64,000 nucleotides of DNA from Luidia sarsii (Eukaryota > Echinodermata > Asteroidea > Paxillosida > Luidiidae), in contig OX465109.1 in the NCBI GenBank assembly GCA_949987565.1, positions 19,197,821 to 19,261,820 on the forward strand, given 5' to 3'. Positions 1 to 11,500 of this stretch are shown piece by piece; positions within the stretch are counted from its first letter, which is position 1; the number at the start of each line of letters is the position of its first letter. The notes under the pieces are model-generated. The model saw nothing but the letters and a program-made list of their open reading frames with translations. It had not been told where the DNA came from and ran no database searches. The position numbers and the translations under genes were made by a program.

Positions 1-48
1 CGCTCATAGCAGTGACTCGTGGTCTTTTTGTGTATCGGTTGTTTACAG

Positions 49-163
49 ATTCAGGAAGGATCTTCTGGACATTGGCACCACCATCGACCAGAGAAACAGC
101 ACACGCTCTACTCCCTACCTGTACCTCCACCCTAAGGAGGTGCCCAACGCCATCAGTATCTGA
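49..163 (+). CDS. terminal coding exon of an unidentified gene (partial)
   Basis: A pyrimidine-rich stretch ending TTTACAG at 48 precedes an open frame that ends with TGA at 161-163. The first base (49) completes a split codon. The readable tail begins FRKDLLDIGTTIDQ, continues through YLYLHPKEVP and ends NAISI. The acceptor, the uninterrupted frame and the protein-like composition support a genuine last exon whose earlier exons lie left of the window. I do not recognise the family. The hydrophobic last residue could suit a PDZ ligand, but that is speculation. Confidence 0.5.
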
Positions 164-399
164 GCTGTGCATCACGTCTGAAAGGAGTTACCCTAACCGG
201 CATGGAAACCACAACTAACCACGCATGGTTTTTCCTTTGGGAGGACAAGGGCCATGCACAAGGACATACCACAGCGTGGTTTTTGTGGTGTTCTGTGGTA
301 TGTGAGCCTACACCCCTGTGGACACTGGTAAATTGTGGTATACAGTGTGTGTCCTGTGCGGGAGGTGCAAAGCGTTAGTTGTACAATATGTATATAAAT

Positions 400-562
400 A
401 CATACCAGTATGCTCTGGCCGTCATCAGAAGCCGTCTCCTGATGACGGCAGAGCATATATACTGGTCGAAACGTCGAGTTACCACTCAGGTTCTTTTCAG
501 AACCACACCTCTTCTTTAAGAGACCATTATATACATGGTGTCACCGCAAACCTTCCTATATT
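400..562. mobile_element. family 1 palindromic element, left arm truncated
   Basis: The central hairpin (about 405-467) and the complete right arm are present. The arm contains a histone-like stem-loop GGTTCTTTTCAGAACC at 489-504, then the conserved terminus GGTGTCACCGCAAACC near 538-553. A CTGATGA box at 439-445 and GAAACGTC at 468-475 form the hammerhead-like centre, but its stem II is degraded here. The left arm is missing. Confidence 0.8.
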
Positions 563-899
563 AATGTATATAACAGATGACACAAGTTTATTGTTGGTTG
601 TTGTTTCAACCTACCGGTATACTAACACGATTAGGGTGGACGCGGGATCTAAGTTCGAATATTTCATGCAGTGGAAGCATCGCTGAAGCTTTGTTTCAGA
701 ATTTCACTGAAAGTGACAGCCAGTGACGATTCCATTCATTCTGTTCGAACCAATCATTTGATTTCATCAAATGCTTGATACAATGGGAGCTAATAGTGAC
801 GGGCTTTATCTATAATTCAGACTGGAGATTCTAAATTGCATATTTGCATTGTTTTTGATCAAACAATGAGTATTCTGAGACTCAATTAGTCTGTCTTTG

Positions 900-935
900 A
901 TAAAGGTCCTGCTACGATCGGAACGCCAGGCACTG
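900..935 (+). mobile_element. family 2 element fragment
   Basis: AAAGGTCCTGCTACGATCGG and the following bases match one arm of the family 2 repeat with a few substitutions. It is a short isolated remnant. Confidence 0.6.
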
Positions 936-1104
936 TACAGTTTTGCGATTTGTATTACGGTGATTTAAACCAATTAGCAGTTTACAACATTTTGACATTC
1001 CTTTATTACACTTTATTTAATTAATTCTACTGCAATATTACAATTAGATTGTGTTACATCAAAGCAGTGTAGAAATGCAGAGTGTTGCATCGTTAAAATC
1101 GTTT

Positions 1105-1196
1105 GGTTTGTCTCCTGGCTATCAGCCTAATAGGAAGGGCGTGGCCACTTACTGAGGACCCACTCAGCTAAGACAGGTATCATAACTATTAGATAA
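1105..1196 (-). pseudogene. partial duplicate of the SLC16-like terminal exon
   Basis: These 92 bases match the end of the transporter's last exon plus about 20 bases of its 3' flank (2242-2312 region) with about eight substitutions by eye. On the minus strand it still reads LIVMIPVLAEWVLSK and ends in a stop at the same point as the intact exon. The upstream part of the exon and its acceptor are not recognisable. It is most simply a truncated tandem copy lying 1 kb downstream of the gene. A remnant of a second, mostly deleted transporter gene is the alternative. Confidence 0.8.
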
Positions 1197-2241
1197 CACT
1201 GCCATTTGTATTGTCATTGGTTATTTTCATGACTCATATACGGGATGGATGGGAAGGAGTTTAAGAATCCACAGTAGGTCACTTTTAACACCATATGCCG
1301 TGGATTTACTGTCTTTTCCAGGTTTAAGGTAGGTCAAACGTGTCGGCTAGGGCCGAGTACACGTGGATGTTAAACATGATGTGCATTCCCCGTAGGCCTT
1401 CTTTACAAAGGGCTACAGTAGCTATGGTCTACCGGCTTTTAAACACGTGCGAGTTGGACCGTGGGAACGTAATTAATTTAAGGACCCATAGGACTATCCA
1501 TTGGGTAAGCTAAGATATTGTGATGTACACGACTTTCGTGTTATGCAGTGACAATGTTCACCTAGTTAATCACCTTTACATGAAACACCCATACAGCGAT
1601 GCCGCCGTAGTTGAGTATGTATCTGTTTTTGTGTTTTCATCGCTCTTTGATTGTGGCGGGATTCAAGTCTCAGAAGTCAATCAACACAAGTTGTATTATC
1701 TCTCAGTGTTTCTGTCTGATCGATTCGCGATTGTCTCCCGCCCCCTTGCCAGCACACGTCGGCGGACCATGAGGAGACACGCCCCCTGCTTGTTAACACA
1801 CATCGAAAGCAAAGTTGGAAAGATTTCAAAATGAACAAATCTGAAGTGGAGAGAATAAGGCATATCATTTCCATCCCAAGAAGGGGCTGTGGTTTGGGTC
1901 TCAGCATAACAAGAAATACAATTTGTATAATCATTGTGTTACGTGATGGTTTTTGTTTATTGTGTATAGTATAGAAAGTAATAAATGGAGCCTTGCAGTT
2001 CCCAAGTGAATTAAAAAAAAAAAAAAAAATAGTCTCCTTTCCCAACAGTCTTGCGAAATATAGCGCTATGTTCAGTTCAATTGCTATCGGATGGGTATGT
2101 TTTTAATGTAATGAGCTACATTAAAGGGGGAAGCAATAGCTATGCACACGTATGATGTTAAAGTATCATAAGAAGTGGTCTACATGCAGTCTTCCTGATA
2201 TAGCTGTATTGATATTTATGGTTTGTCTCCTGGCTATCAGC
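1197..2241. other. intergenic, no gene seen
   Basis: No supported exon. Contains a poly(A) run near 2011-2029 and otherwise mixed AT-rich sequence. It would include the 3' UTR of the transporter gene transcribed leftward. Confidence 0.5.
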
Positions 2242-5010
2242 CTAGTGGGACGGGCGTGACCGCTTGCTGTGGACCCACTCAGCTAAGACAGGTATCAGAA
2301 CTATTAGATAGAAGCCTCCCAGGATGACAAATGCAATGTCGTAGCTGCCAGTCCTGTCATATATCAAACCTGTAACAAATAGAAAATACAAAGGTATACG
2401 TGAGACAAAGGCGTCATTCAATCAATGATGCTGCAAATACTTATTGTAATATAATTTATATACATGCATCATGTTATTTATCTAATAATTATATAGGCCA
2501 TCATGAAGAAGATAGAACTAGCAAGAGGGAAGTGTACAATTATGATTATAAGTTGTTGTTTTTACAGTAACGGTCACTTATTATTGTAAATTTCAGAATG
2601 AAAAATACAAAGTAGACAACACGCATGCACCGTGTGTGGTTTTATTTCCATTTGAGCGACTAAATAAAACATCGGTTAAACGTCATTGAATGGGAAGAAT
2701 TTCTTTGGGTTCATTTCCTCTTGTATATAGTGTCTTTCTCACTCTTGAACTCTTCCGAAACCAACCGAAAAAGAAAAGATAAATCCTTAAAGTTCACGAG
2801 CCACATGGGAACAATACAGCACTAGTCACCGTCGGATCCTTTGTTGGTGCCTTCAATTAGCCTCCACGGCTAGACCCAATTTACTTCCAAGTGACCCTGC
2901 ATTCACAGCGTGTGGTAGGCCGTGTCCGAAACTGGCTTCCAGAGCTACGGCTATAGGGCTATTTGTATTCACATCTTCGTGTATTTCCAATAGGGGAAGA
3001 CCCAGACCTAGCTCTAGACACCGGATTCGGACACGGCCTTAATGTCAATGCAGTCAGAGGGACCAAGGGTTACACTCCAACCTGGGGTATATACCGGGGT
3101 ATATATACCTTAATGCATGGACCGATGTGACTTTTGAGTTTCTTATGTGCATGAACTTTGAAAGTATGAGAACAAATCTTCACTTTGGTCTCGAAGCATT
3201 TGTTATTGAGTTTAAAGAATAGAAAAGAAGATAAGTGCTATGTTGAAGGGTTAGGGCGATAGTCATCTCTTTCGAAAATGGGAGTGGCTCTGAAAAGTGC
3301 TCAACGTTTCGGGAAGCGTGTGCCCTGTTCAGTGTTAATGGAACACTCAGGCCTGCGCCCGAAACGATCAGTTACCGGTTGCTTTCAGAGCCATACCCAT
3401 TCTCCAAAAACGATAGCTCCCATAGTGTTACTCTGTCAGTCCAGTGTTATTACAGAAGGCCTACCTGGAAAAAAGCCGAAGGCTATCCTCGCTATTCCTC
3501 CGATGAGATCGATGTATCCAAAGGCACTGGCAAGACCGTCCACTCCAGCTATCTCCTTGACGAAGATATCCACCAGACAGTAGACCAACCCGAAGAAACT
3601 ACCGAAGACCAAGGTGACGATCAACATGGGCCAGAACGTATGGATCAGCGGGTCCACGGCTAAGGTCACCGAGCACGTGCTGATGCTGAGTACCAGGAAG
3701 GCTCTGACGCTGACTAGACCCGAGTCGATCAGTTTCCCCACCACGACTTTGGTCAGAATTTGCCCGACTCCGACAGCCATGACAAAACCTACCGCCTGAC
3801 TTGGCGGAAAGCCCTTGGCCTGAGCGTGCGGTATGAAATACAAATACCACGAGATGCCAACTACGAACGTTCCTACCATCACAAAGCACAGCACCCAAAA
3901 CGCCGGACTTGTCAAAATGGACAAGTTGAAACTTCCTCGGAGTGATTCAGTCTTGCCTTTGTCGCTGTCCGTTTCTCGAGGCGGATCTCCGATCTCATCT
4001 TCGTCCCTGATGGATTGGTAGCCATGGGAGTCGCCATCTTGGCTCGGTGGGTCTCTAAGCAGCGCCCCCACGGCAACCAGATGCAAACACAGCCCTCCGT
4101 AGAGCAAGAGGGCGCCCCTCCAACCGTAGGTCTCCAGAAAAAGCTGAACCACAGACGGTATGAGGATCATTGAAACTGAACCGCCAGCGCTGGCAACACT
4201 GATAGCCAGGGCGAACCTCTTTTGGAAGTATTTTCCGATCATGGCTTTGCTGAGAATCACGGGTGCCGAGAAACAGCTCCCTAATGAAAAATCAAACCAA
4301 ACAAACGGCTTTATGACGACTTCAAAATAGGTTGATGTGAAGACGCCATGTGCAACAATTGATACACTGTACAATAGTCCTGGTCAATCCTTACCCATTC
4401 TTGGTTTAAACATTCCTCTTGACGATATCATGATCAATATAGGAAGGTTTGCGGTGAACACCATGTATCAGGTCTCTTAAAGGAAAAGGTATGGTTCTGA
4501 AAAGAACCTGAGGGTAACTCGACGTTTCGACCAGTATGCTCTGGCCGTCATCAGGAGAATGTTATGATCTTATGATATTATGATCAACTTGATCGATTTC
4601 CAAAACAGTAATTCGAGCATGACTTAATTTGCACCCATTAGTTTAAAGAGTGGATTAACTGAACCAGTCTGGGCCAGTTTTTGACCGCCAGTTTTACAGA
4701 ATAGCATTACACACGGTTTAGCAATTCGACTTGAAAATTGAAATACGAGTCATATTACCCATACTAGAATTACCCATAAGTATTTTAACAAATGTTTATT
4801 GGTTGAACTCTTTTGTGACAGTTTTAATATTCTGCTGTATCTGTGTACTTAACTTAATTTTGTTATTCATCTGTGTGTAATCGTAAACTATTGCCTTGTG
4901 GTTTTGTGTCTTTAGAATTTTTAATGATTTTTTTTTACAATACATGATTTTATTTTCCTGTACAGCACATTTGAATATTTTTAAATAGAATTTGCGCTTA
5001 ATAAATGTTT

Positions 5011-5047
<37 letters not shown>

Positions 5048-5862
5048 CCACACCACACAAACATCAACCGTATGATAGATTGTCGTTAAAAATAACTGCG
5101 TGTAAAGAAAAAAAAATGTCGTTCATGCTTATGGGAAACCTCCACGTACCTGATATGAGAGCGAGGCAGACGGTGAACTGCCAGGAATTTGCAGCAAACG
5201 AAGCAAGCACAACGCCGGCAGAAGCCAAGAAACTCGTCACCATGACAACCGACCTGTACCCAAATCGATCACCCAGTGGTCCAGCGAGAGGTCCTGAGGA
5301 GAATTGATATAACATTTACATTTTGAGTTTTTGGAGTGGCAACAAAATTATCTACGTCAATCACACCACGGTTTAAAATAGCATACACATTTCACGTAAT
5401 TGTATGAAATACTGATTTTTCATTTTTCTTGTTTTTATTAGAAAAAAAACATACAAAAAACAGTTCATTCTTGAGTTGCATGATTTACAAATAGACATAG
5501 AAGCGGAAGCTTGAGAGTAGAGAGTCTACATGCAATTAGAATGTTCCCTAAACCTCCAATTCATGTCTTTGAATAATGTAACTATGCAACTTACCAACCA
5601 TGCATCTGACACCAGCGGCCATAGCAGATATCTCTCCAGTAATGCCAGTGTTCTCCGTCAGATCATCCGTCACCCTGTCCAGCAGCACTCCCATTGCCTT
5701 CACGAAGCCGCTCCAGACGAGAAAGACCACGAAACTACCGAGGACCACCGGCCATCCCCAACCTGTCTGGTCCTTGATCGCTGAGCGCTGCCCCCCGGTA
5801 GGCTCATCGCTCCGCACGCTGCCAGCGCCAACTCCTGCCGACAACTTCCTCATCTCTGCCAA
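2242..5862 (-). CDS. monocarboxylate transporter-like protein (SLC16 family, MFS), 4 exons
   Basis: Exons on the minus strand are 5595-5862, 5150-5293, 3465-4280 and 2242-2369, all with GT-AG borders. The phases close to 1356 nt, giving 451 aa. The N-terminal motif TGWGWPVV near residue 33 corresponds to the DGGWGW signature of MCTs. YFQKRFALA with following SAGGS matches the second family signature after TM4. A charged loop (about residues 208-245) separates two six-helix halves. The last exon encodes GLIYDRTGSYDIAF, typical of TM11-12. The 144-nt second exon is the size usual in this family. The role is proton-linked or facilitated transport of monocarboxylate-like solutes across the plasma membrane, but the subtype and substrate cannot be read from sequence. 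An alternative start at codon 4 is possible. Confidence 0.94.
3258..3415. mobile_element. degenerate family 1 palindromic element
   Basis: The left part ATCTCTTTCGAAAATGGG and GTGGCTCTGAAAAG and the right part CTTTCAGAGCCATACCCATT are imperfect inverted copies around an AACGTTTCGG / CCGAAACG core. It lies in the last intron of the transporter gene, just downstream of the exon 3 donor. Confidence 0.6.
4437..4561. mobile_element. family 1 element, left half
   Basis: It runs from the terminal TATAGGAAGGTTTGCGGTGA through the GGTTCTGAAAAGAACC stem-loop to the hammerhead-like centre. It ends near TCATCAGGAGAATG without the mirror arm. It sits in the second intron of the transporter gene. Confidence 0.85.
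4516..4559 (-). ncRNA. hammerhead-ribozyme-like core (family 1)
   Basis: On the minus strand CTGATGA is followed by one unpaired base, a 6-bp stem GGCCAG/CTGGTC with loop AGCATA, then GAAAC and GTC. Bases preceding the box (CTC) pair with GAG after GTC as a short stem I. Stem III would be only the self-complementary ACGT, so cis cleavage is doubtful without dimerisation. Because the mirror arm is absent here, this copy would not be trapped in the long hairpin. Function is an inference. Confidence 0.4.
5005..5046. repeat. (AAT)n microsatellite
   Basis: Perfect AAT repeat of about 11 units in a transporter intron. Confidence 0.9.
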
Positions 5863-6354
5863 TCCAGCTCACACCAGCTTGTAAAATCACCCCAAAATGG
5901 CGTCTCACTCTGACCATGGAGCTATGCTCTGACCAACTATCTACACCTCTATGGGAGATGGCATTGACAACAAAAGGGACCCTTTACATATCCACAGAAT
6001 CTAAAAGAACGAACGAGGAGCAGAGTCACCTATTAATTACACACAAGGATCGCATACAATACCTGTATATACATGTACGCCGTAGATTTTGTGCATGGTT
6101 CTGTGGGCTCTTTTTGAATCCGTTCAAGCGTGTAATGGAATAACAAGCTAAAGGCTGTTCGTACCGAACCCCCACTCGGCGCACCATTTCACCATTCACA
6201 CACACACTCCATGCTGAGCTAGCCCTGCTGTGAGTTTTGGGCCGTCAGAGACCGGTCTCGTTCGGCCACGGTGTATGGCTAAGGTGCATGGACCAACTTC
6301 ATGCGAGTAACGAACAGCATCTGGATCATTCTCAGATGTATTCTAAACAGATAT

Positions 6355-6420
6355 ACTTTCAAAATGTAGTGGGCCCGCATGACGTTTCGATCCTAGCAGG
6401 ACCTTTCTCAAAGGCAGGGT
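6355..6420. mobile_element. family 2 element fragment
   Basis: GACGTTTCGATCCTAGCAGG and the CTTTCTCAAAGGCAG continuation identify one arm. The mirror arm is not present. Confidence 0.75.
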
Positions 6421-7423
6421 CAATTTTAATCATTGACAGATATAATGGCAGATACATATATGGCAGATAATAATTTCAGATATAAATTTTGTGATTAAAG
6501 CCATTGAACTCCCTGTAAAATGATTGACGCGTATAAATCAGCTCAGAGTTGAGAAATATGTCTCCCTCTTCAGAAAAGAGAAACGGGTTTCTTCAATGCA
6601 TATTATTATTAACGCGTCTTGTGCTTTTAGCACCAGGATATACACAATAAATAAAGTTTTAAGAATTCAACCAATGAAATGACCACAATGGAAGGACACA
6701 AACCACAACATGTCTACACGATGTTTCAATTTGACAAAGGGATGTTCACGTCTGGTGTGGCAATTCATCAAAGGCAGACAATAATCAAAAAGTAAGCACA
6801 ATTCTACTCTACTCGAAAATCATCATTATTATTATCAAAGAAATAATTCACCCCGAAAACCAAAATGTTTAGAAAAAATACAACGAAGTCTAGGCCCTAC
6901 TTATTTTGTTTCAACATAATTTTTTTCCGAATTTGTTTTAAGGTTCCCAATCAGCTTAAAAAAAACCAATAACTCAAAATGACATTGATTAACCAGTCTT
7001 TGAGTGTTTATTTTTTTTAAATTTAATCAATCTTGGAAGTGCCACAATCTCCTCATTAACAATCAAAACTGAAACATACTTTGTGTCTGTAAAATATTGA
7101 TTACCGACGAGTTTCACGACTCGGGGATGATTTCCTTCTACTTGAGTTGCAGATAATGGCAGTCTGCCACAATTTTACTTCAATGATGATCAAACTCTTG
7201 GGATTCTGGGACCTTGCTTGATTGTTGACCAATTTTTATATTATTCAGGTACCAACAAATAACGTATTTGGTACCTTCATGTGTAACATACATTTCCGTA
7301 TGTCGGGCAAAATTATTCTTTTTTAAAGTAAAACTGCATTGCAAAACTACAGACATTGATAAATTATATTTTAAATAAATCGAATACAGAAACTCACAAT
7401 TGATGCTTCTAATTTCCCTGACA

Positions 7424-7803
7424 ATTACACACACGTCAGATAAGGCACATTTCTTTCTTTTTACCACTGTATACCATAATATTTTGCTACTCTCCCCCCC
7501 CCCCCTGGAGACAGATCCGTTGAGTCCCGCCCACCATTACAACGACGCGCGCTGTCAACACGTGACCCGCCAGTCGCTAGGCGACGGTATGACGGTATGA
7601 CCCACGTCACAGGGAGTGACCCTACTTTCACGCTGGACACGTTAGGGGAACGTCGGGCGATCAAGTGATGATCGGGATACACCAGAGGAAACAAATAGTA
7701 CGAAAATAGTAACAAGTAACAAGTTCGTCTACTCATTACACACACGTCAGTTAAGGCACATTATTATTCTTTTACCAGTACCACTCTGTACCATAATTTG
7801 GAA
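7424..7803. repeat. direct repeats of about 67 bp flanking a GC-rich block
   Basis: ATTACACACACGTCAG followed by TAAGGCACATT and a similar pyrimidine-rich tail occur at 7424-7490 and again at 7736-7803. They bracket about 245 bp with a C-run. This could be an insertion bordered by a long target duplication or an old tandem duplication. Confidence 0.55.
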
Positions 7804-8346
7804 GTGAACGTTGGACGCACGCATTGTAAACGCATGCGTCCAGATCAGGAAAGCGTGGCGACTATTATTTCCCACATATCCCAGTACTTATACAAATCTG
7901 CAGCGTGGTTCTGAACCGCTGATTTTTTTTCGAGAACAGACAGATGAAAGACATTGTTCATGGCGGTTGTGCCATGGTGAGGTTGGTAAGTTTCACTGGT
8001 CAGACACGTCAACGTTGATGGCGTCAGCAGAAGTAAATGCATCGGCTCACCTGGTTAATAATCATGACGTCACACCATTCACTTACTCTGTAGGGATTAC
8101 TTTGTGTTCAATTAGCTTACACGGGTATATCATTGTACCGTCTCCTACGACTCTGCTGTCACTCAAGGCTAAGTTAGTGGTGATGACGTCAGAGCCAACG
8201 GAGGATAGACCCGGGAAACTAATTGAAGGCGCCCTCTACGCTCAACCTTTCAACGGGCACAGCGGTAGCCAATGCAAGCATCTGCGTAGCTGGGCAAGGA
8301 TCACCAGACCACGAGGAAGCAGTTGAAATCCAGCGGTCTCCTACCA

Positions 8347-8462
8347 ACGGGTAGAGCACACACTGACCGAAACGTTGAGTTAATGGCTCTTTCCAGAGCC
8401 ATGCACTACACACTTTTCGAAAGAGATGAGTTACATGGTGTCACCGCTACACGTTCCGGATT
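8347..8462. mobile_element. degenerate family 1 right half
   Basis: CCGAAACGTTGAGTT is followed by GGCTCTTTCCAGAGCC, the purine tract CGAAAGAGATGA and the terminus ATGGTGTCACCGC. It lies directly downstream of the GALNT stop codon and would fall in its 3' UTR or flank. Confidence 0.7.
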
Positions 8463-8544
8463 GTGATTCCACCATGTAAACCAATGGAATTGACTCTATT
8501 CCCTGATTTGTTTACATTGATGAACGATGACGCCATCGCGGAAT

Positions 8545-11500
8545 TTAGTTAGTTTTGGCGATGTAGGTTGACCACCTCCATCGCTGGTTATTGCTACCGT
8601 CACATTGTTGTAAGGCGGGGAAGTTGGTCCGTGGTGAAATACCCAGACACTTATTCGACTGGACCTCAAGCATCTCCCCGTTCTGAGCAAAGAAGAATCG
8701 ACAAAGAGAAATGGAACTCGGTGCCATTCTCAGGAAGAATTGTAAATTGATTACCATTGATAAGTTTATAATGTAATTTACATAAAATATTGCTAGTCAC
8801 TAAACTGTTTAGTGACTAAAATAACAAAAACATTTCAAAAGAAGGGGGGGGCCTGACGTTTCGATCCTAGCAGGACCTTTCTCAAAGACAGAAAGGTCAT
8901 GTTAAAAAGTTAAACGCATAATAAATAAAATATCAAAATACGATAATAAATCAATTGTAGCCCAAACATATTTTGGAAGCATAATACATGTTGGCACTTG
9001 GAAAGGTTGAACTTAAAGTAGAATACAAACATGATTATTTGTTTAGAAAAAGACGCCAAATCTTCAACTTTAGCTGGAGCAAAGAACTCCCCAACCTATG
9101 TTCAGCCGGAGCTCAATCCGGGTTATGGAAAAGAAGTCACAGAAACTTGAGCTTTCAAGTTTAAGATGGCCGATGTCTGTAAAGATGTAGAGTGCTATAT
9201 ATTTATCCGACCAAAAAATAAGACTTGAAACAATATAGGAAGGTTTGCGGTGACACCATGTGTATAGGTCTCTTAAAGAAGAGGTGTGGTTCTGAAAAGA
9301 TGCTGAGTGATAACTGGACGTATCCCCTGGCCGTCATCGGATTGTTACCTCTTCTTTAAGAGATCTTATCCAGGGTGTCACCGTAAACCCGCCTATTCTC
9401 CGACATACCTTGGAATGTTCAAATTGGAGTACGCGCACTCCTTTGCAGTTAGACAGACTTATTCGACCGCTGGTTTTCCAGGGCGCCACACACTTACTCT
9501 CGAACTGCAGGCGGCCCTTCCTGCTCAGCGAAAAGGCCTGTGGGTCAAGAGTTCACACATGGATACAGATCTATAAGAATAGCCTAAAGACGGCAAGCAG
9601 AGGGCGCCACAGCGAAATTCCATGTAGAGTCCCCATATGCATGTACAATTATAGTCTGTATACAGGAAGTCTAATTTCATGGACGTCCCAAAGCATGGTA
9701 ATAACAACCAAATGACCGGCATGTATGTGCGTCACCCCGCCCCTCTCTCTCTCCCTCTTCCTCTCCCTCATCATCACCCCGAGCCGATTTACATCGAGGC
9801 GATTTAGCACAACTATAGCCGTGCGTTGTGCTGGAGTGCATTTCACAAAGCCTTACGACGGATGAATCCATCGTGAGTTATGACACACCGTATGGTTTCT
9901 GTGCATCGCTCACCATCTTGCGATTGATCGTGAGTTACGATGAGTTTGGTGAAATCGACTTCTGGTCATGTAAGTGAGATCGGGAATGCTACACAAATAC
10001 TTGAACCCCTTTTTCTCGACGTGCTTGGATGGAGGCAGAATCTGGTAGTTGGTTAGCATACACACCTGGTGACCTCCCTGGCCGTGGCAAGGGAACAGAA
10101 TGAGCGGCGCGCTGGCCGACTTGTCTAAACATTTCCCATTTCCAAGGTTCTTCATCTGTAGGATTGATAGAAGGCCAACAATGAACCTATGAGAGTAACT
10201 GGTAATGGGATGTGTGAATGCCTCGTGATAAAACATTATGCCGATAAGGGGTATATCTTGCAGTCGACCAGTCGCTCAGTTAGTCGACCAGTCGCTCAGT
10301 TAGTCGACCAGTCACTCAGTTAGTCGACCAGTCGCTCAGTTAGTCGACCAGTCGCTCAGTTAGTCGACCAGCCGCTCAGTTAGTCGACCAGTCGCTCAGT
10401 TAGTCGACCAGTTAGTCGACCAGTCGCTCAGTTAGTCGACAGTCGCTCATTTAGTCGACCAGTCGCTCAGTTAGTCGACCAGTTGCTCAGTTAGTCGACC
10501 AGTTGCTCGGTTAGTCGACAAGTTGCTCATTTAGTCGACAAGTCGCTCAGTTAGTCGACCAGTCACTCAGTTAGTCGACCAGTTGCTCGGTTAGTCGATC
10601 AGTCGCTCAGTTAGTCGACCAGTCGCTCAGTTAGTCGACCAGTCGGTCGATCGGTCGGTCAATCAGTCTGTCAGTCAGTCGGGTCGATGGTAGACAAGTT
10701 GGTCGGTTGATCGGTTTGTCGATTGACCAGCTAGTCAATCGGTCAATCGGTTCGTTGGTAGACTGGTCAGTCCATTGGTTGGTCCATTGGTAGCCAGACC
10801 AGTCAGTCAGTCGGTCGGTCCATTTGTTGGTAGATTGGTCAGTCCATTGGTTGGTCCATTGGTAGCCAGACTGGTCAGTCCATTGGTTGGTCCATTGGTA
10901 GCCAGACCAGTCAGTCAGACGGTCAGTCCATTTGTTGGGAGACTGGTCAGTCCATTGGTTGGTCCATTGGTAGCCAGACTGGTCAGTCAGTCGGTCGGTC
11001 CATTTGTTGGTAGACTGGTCAGTCCATTGGTTGGTCCATTGGTAGCCAGACCAGTCAGTCAGACGGTCGGTCCATTTGTTGGTAGACTGGTCAGTCAATT
11101 GGTTGGTCCATTGGTAGCCAGACCAGTCAGTCAGACGGTCGGTCCATTGGTAGCCAGACTGGTCAGTCCATTGGTTGGTCCATTGGTAGCCAGACCAGTC
11201 AGTCAGACGGTCGGTCCATTTGTTGGGAGACTGGTCAGTCCATTGGTTGGTCCATTGGTAGCCAGACCAGTCAGTCAGTCAGTCGGTCCAGACCAATCAG
11301 TCAGACGGTCGGTCCATTTGTTGGTAAACTGGTCAGTCCATTGGTTGGTCCATTGGTAGCCAGACCAGTCAGTCAGTCGGTCGGTTTGTTGGTAGACAGG
11401 TCAGTAGGTCTGTCGGTAGACCGGAGAGATGGTCCTTTCGTCAATTCTTTGCCAGACCAGTCAGAGGGTCAGTCGGTTCGTGAGTCAACCAGTTCACTGG

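Larger units (their letters stand above)
164..1104. other. intergenic, mostly unassigned
   Basis: No coding exon is seen. It holds the right part of a family 1 palindromic element (about 400-562) and a short family 2 fragment near 900-935. The rest is AT-rich and unremarkable. Confidence 0.6.
5863..8544. other. intergenic between GALNT and transporter genes
   Basis: No exon is supported. It contains a family 2 fragment (6355-6420), a pair of direct repeats (7424-7490 and 7736-7803) around a GC-richer block with a C-run, and a family 1 right half (8347-8462). The 5' flank of the transporter (right of 5862) should hold its promoter, but I see no clear TATA box. Confidence 0.5.

Noticed and set aside
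10631..11359. Repeat-rich frames on both strands
   Set aside because: They follow the minisatellite in a GALNT intron exactly.
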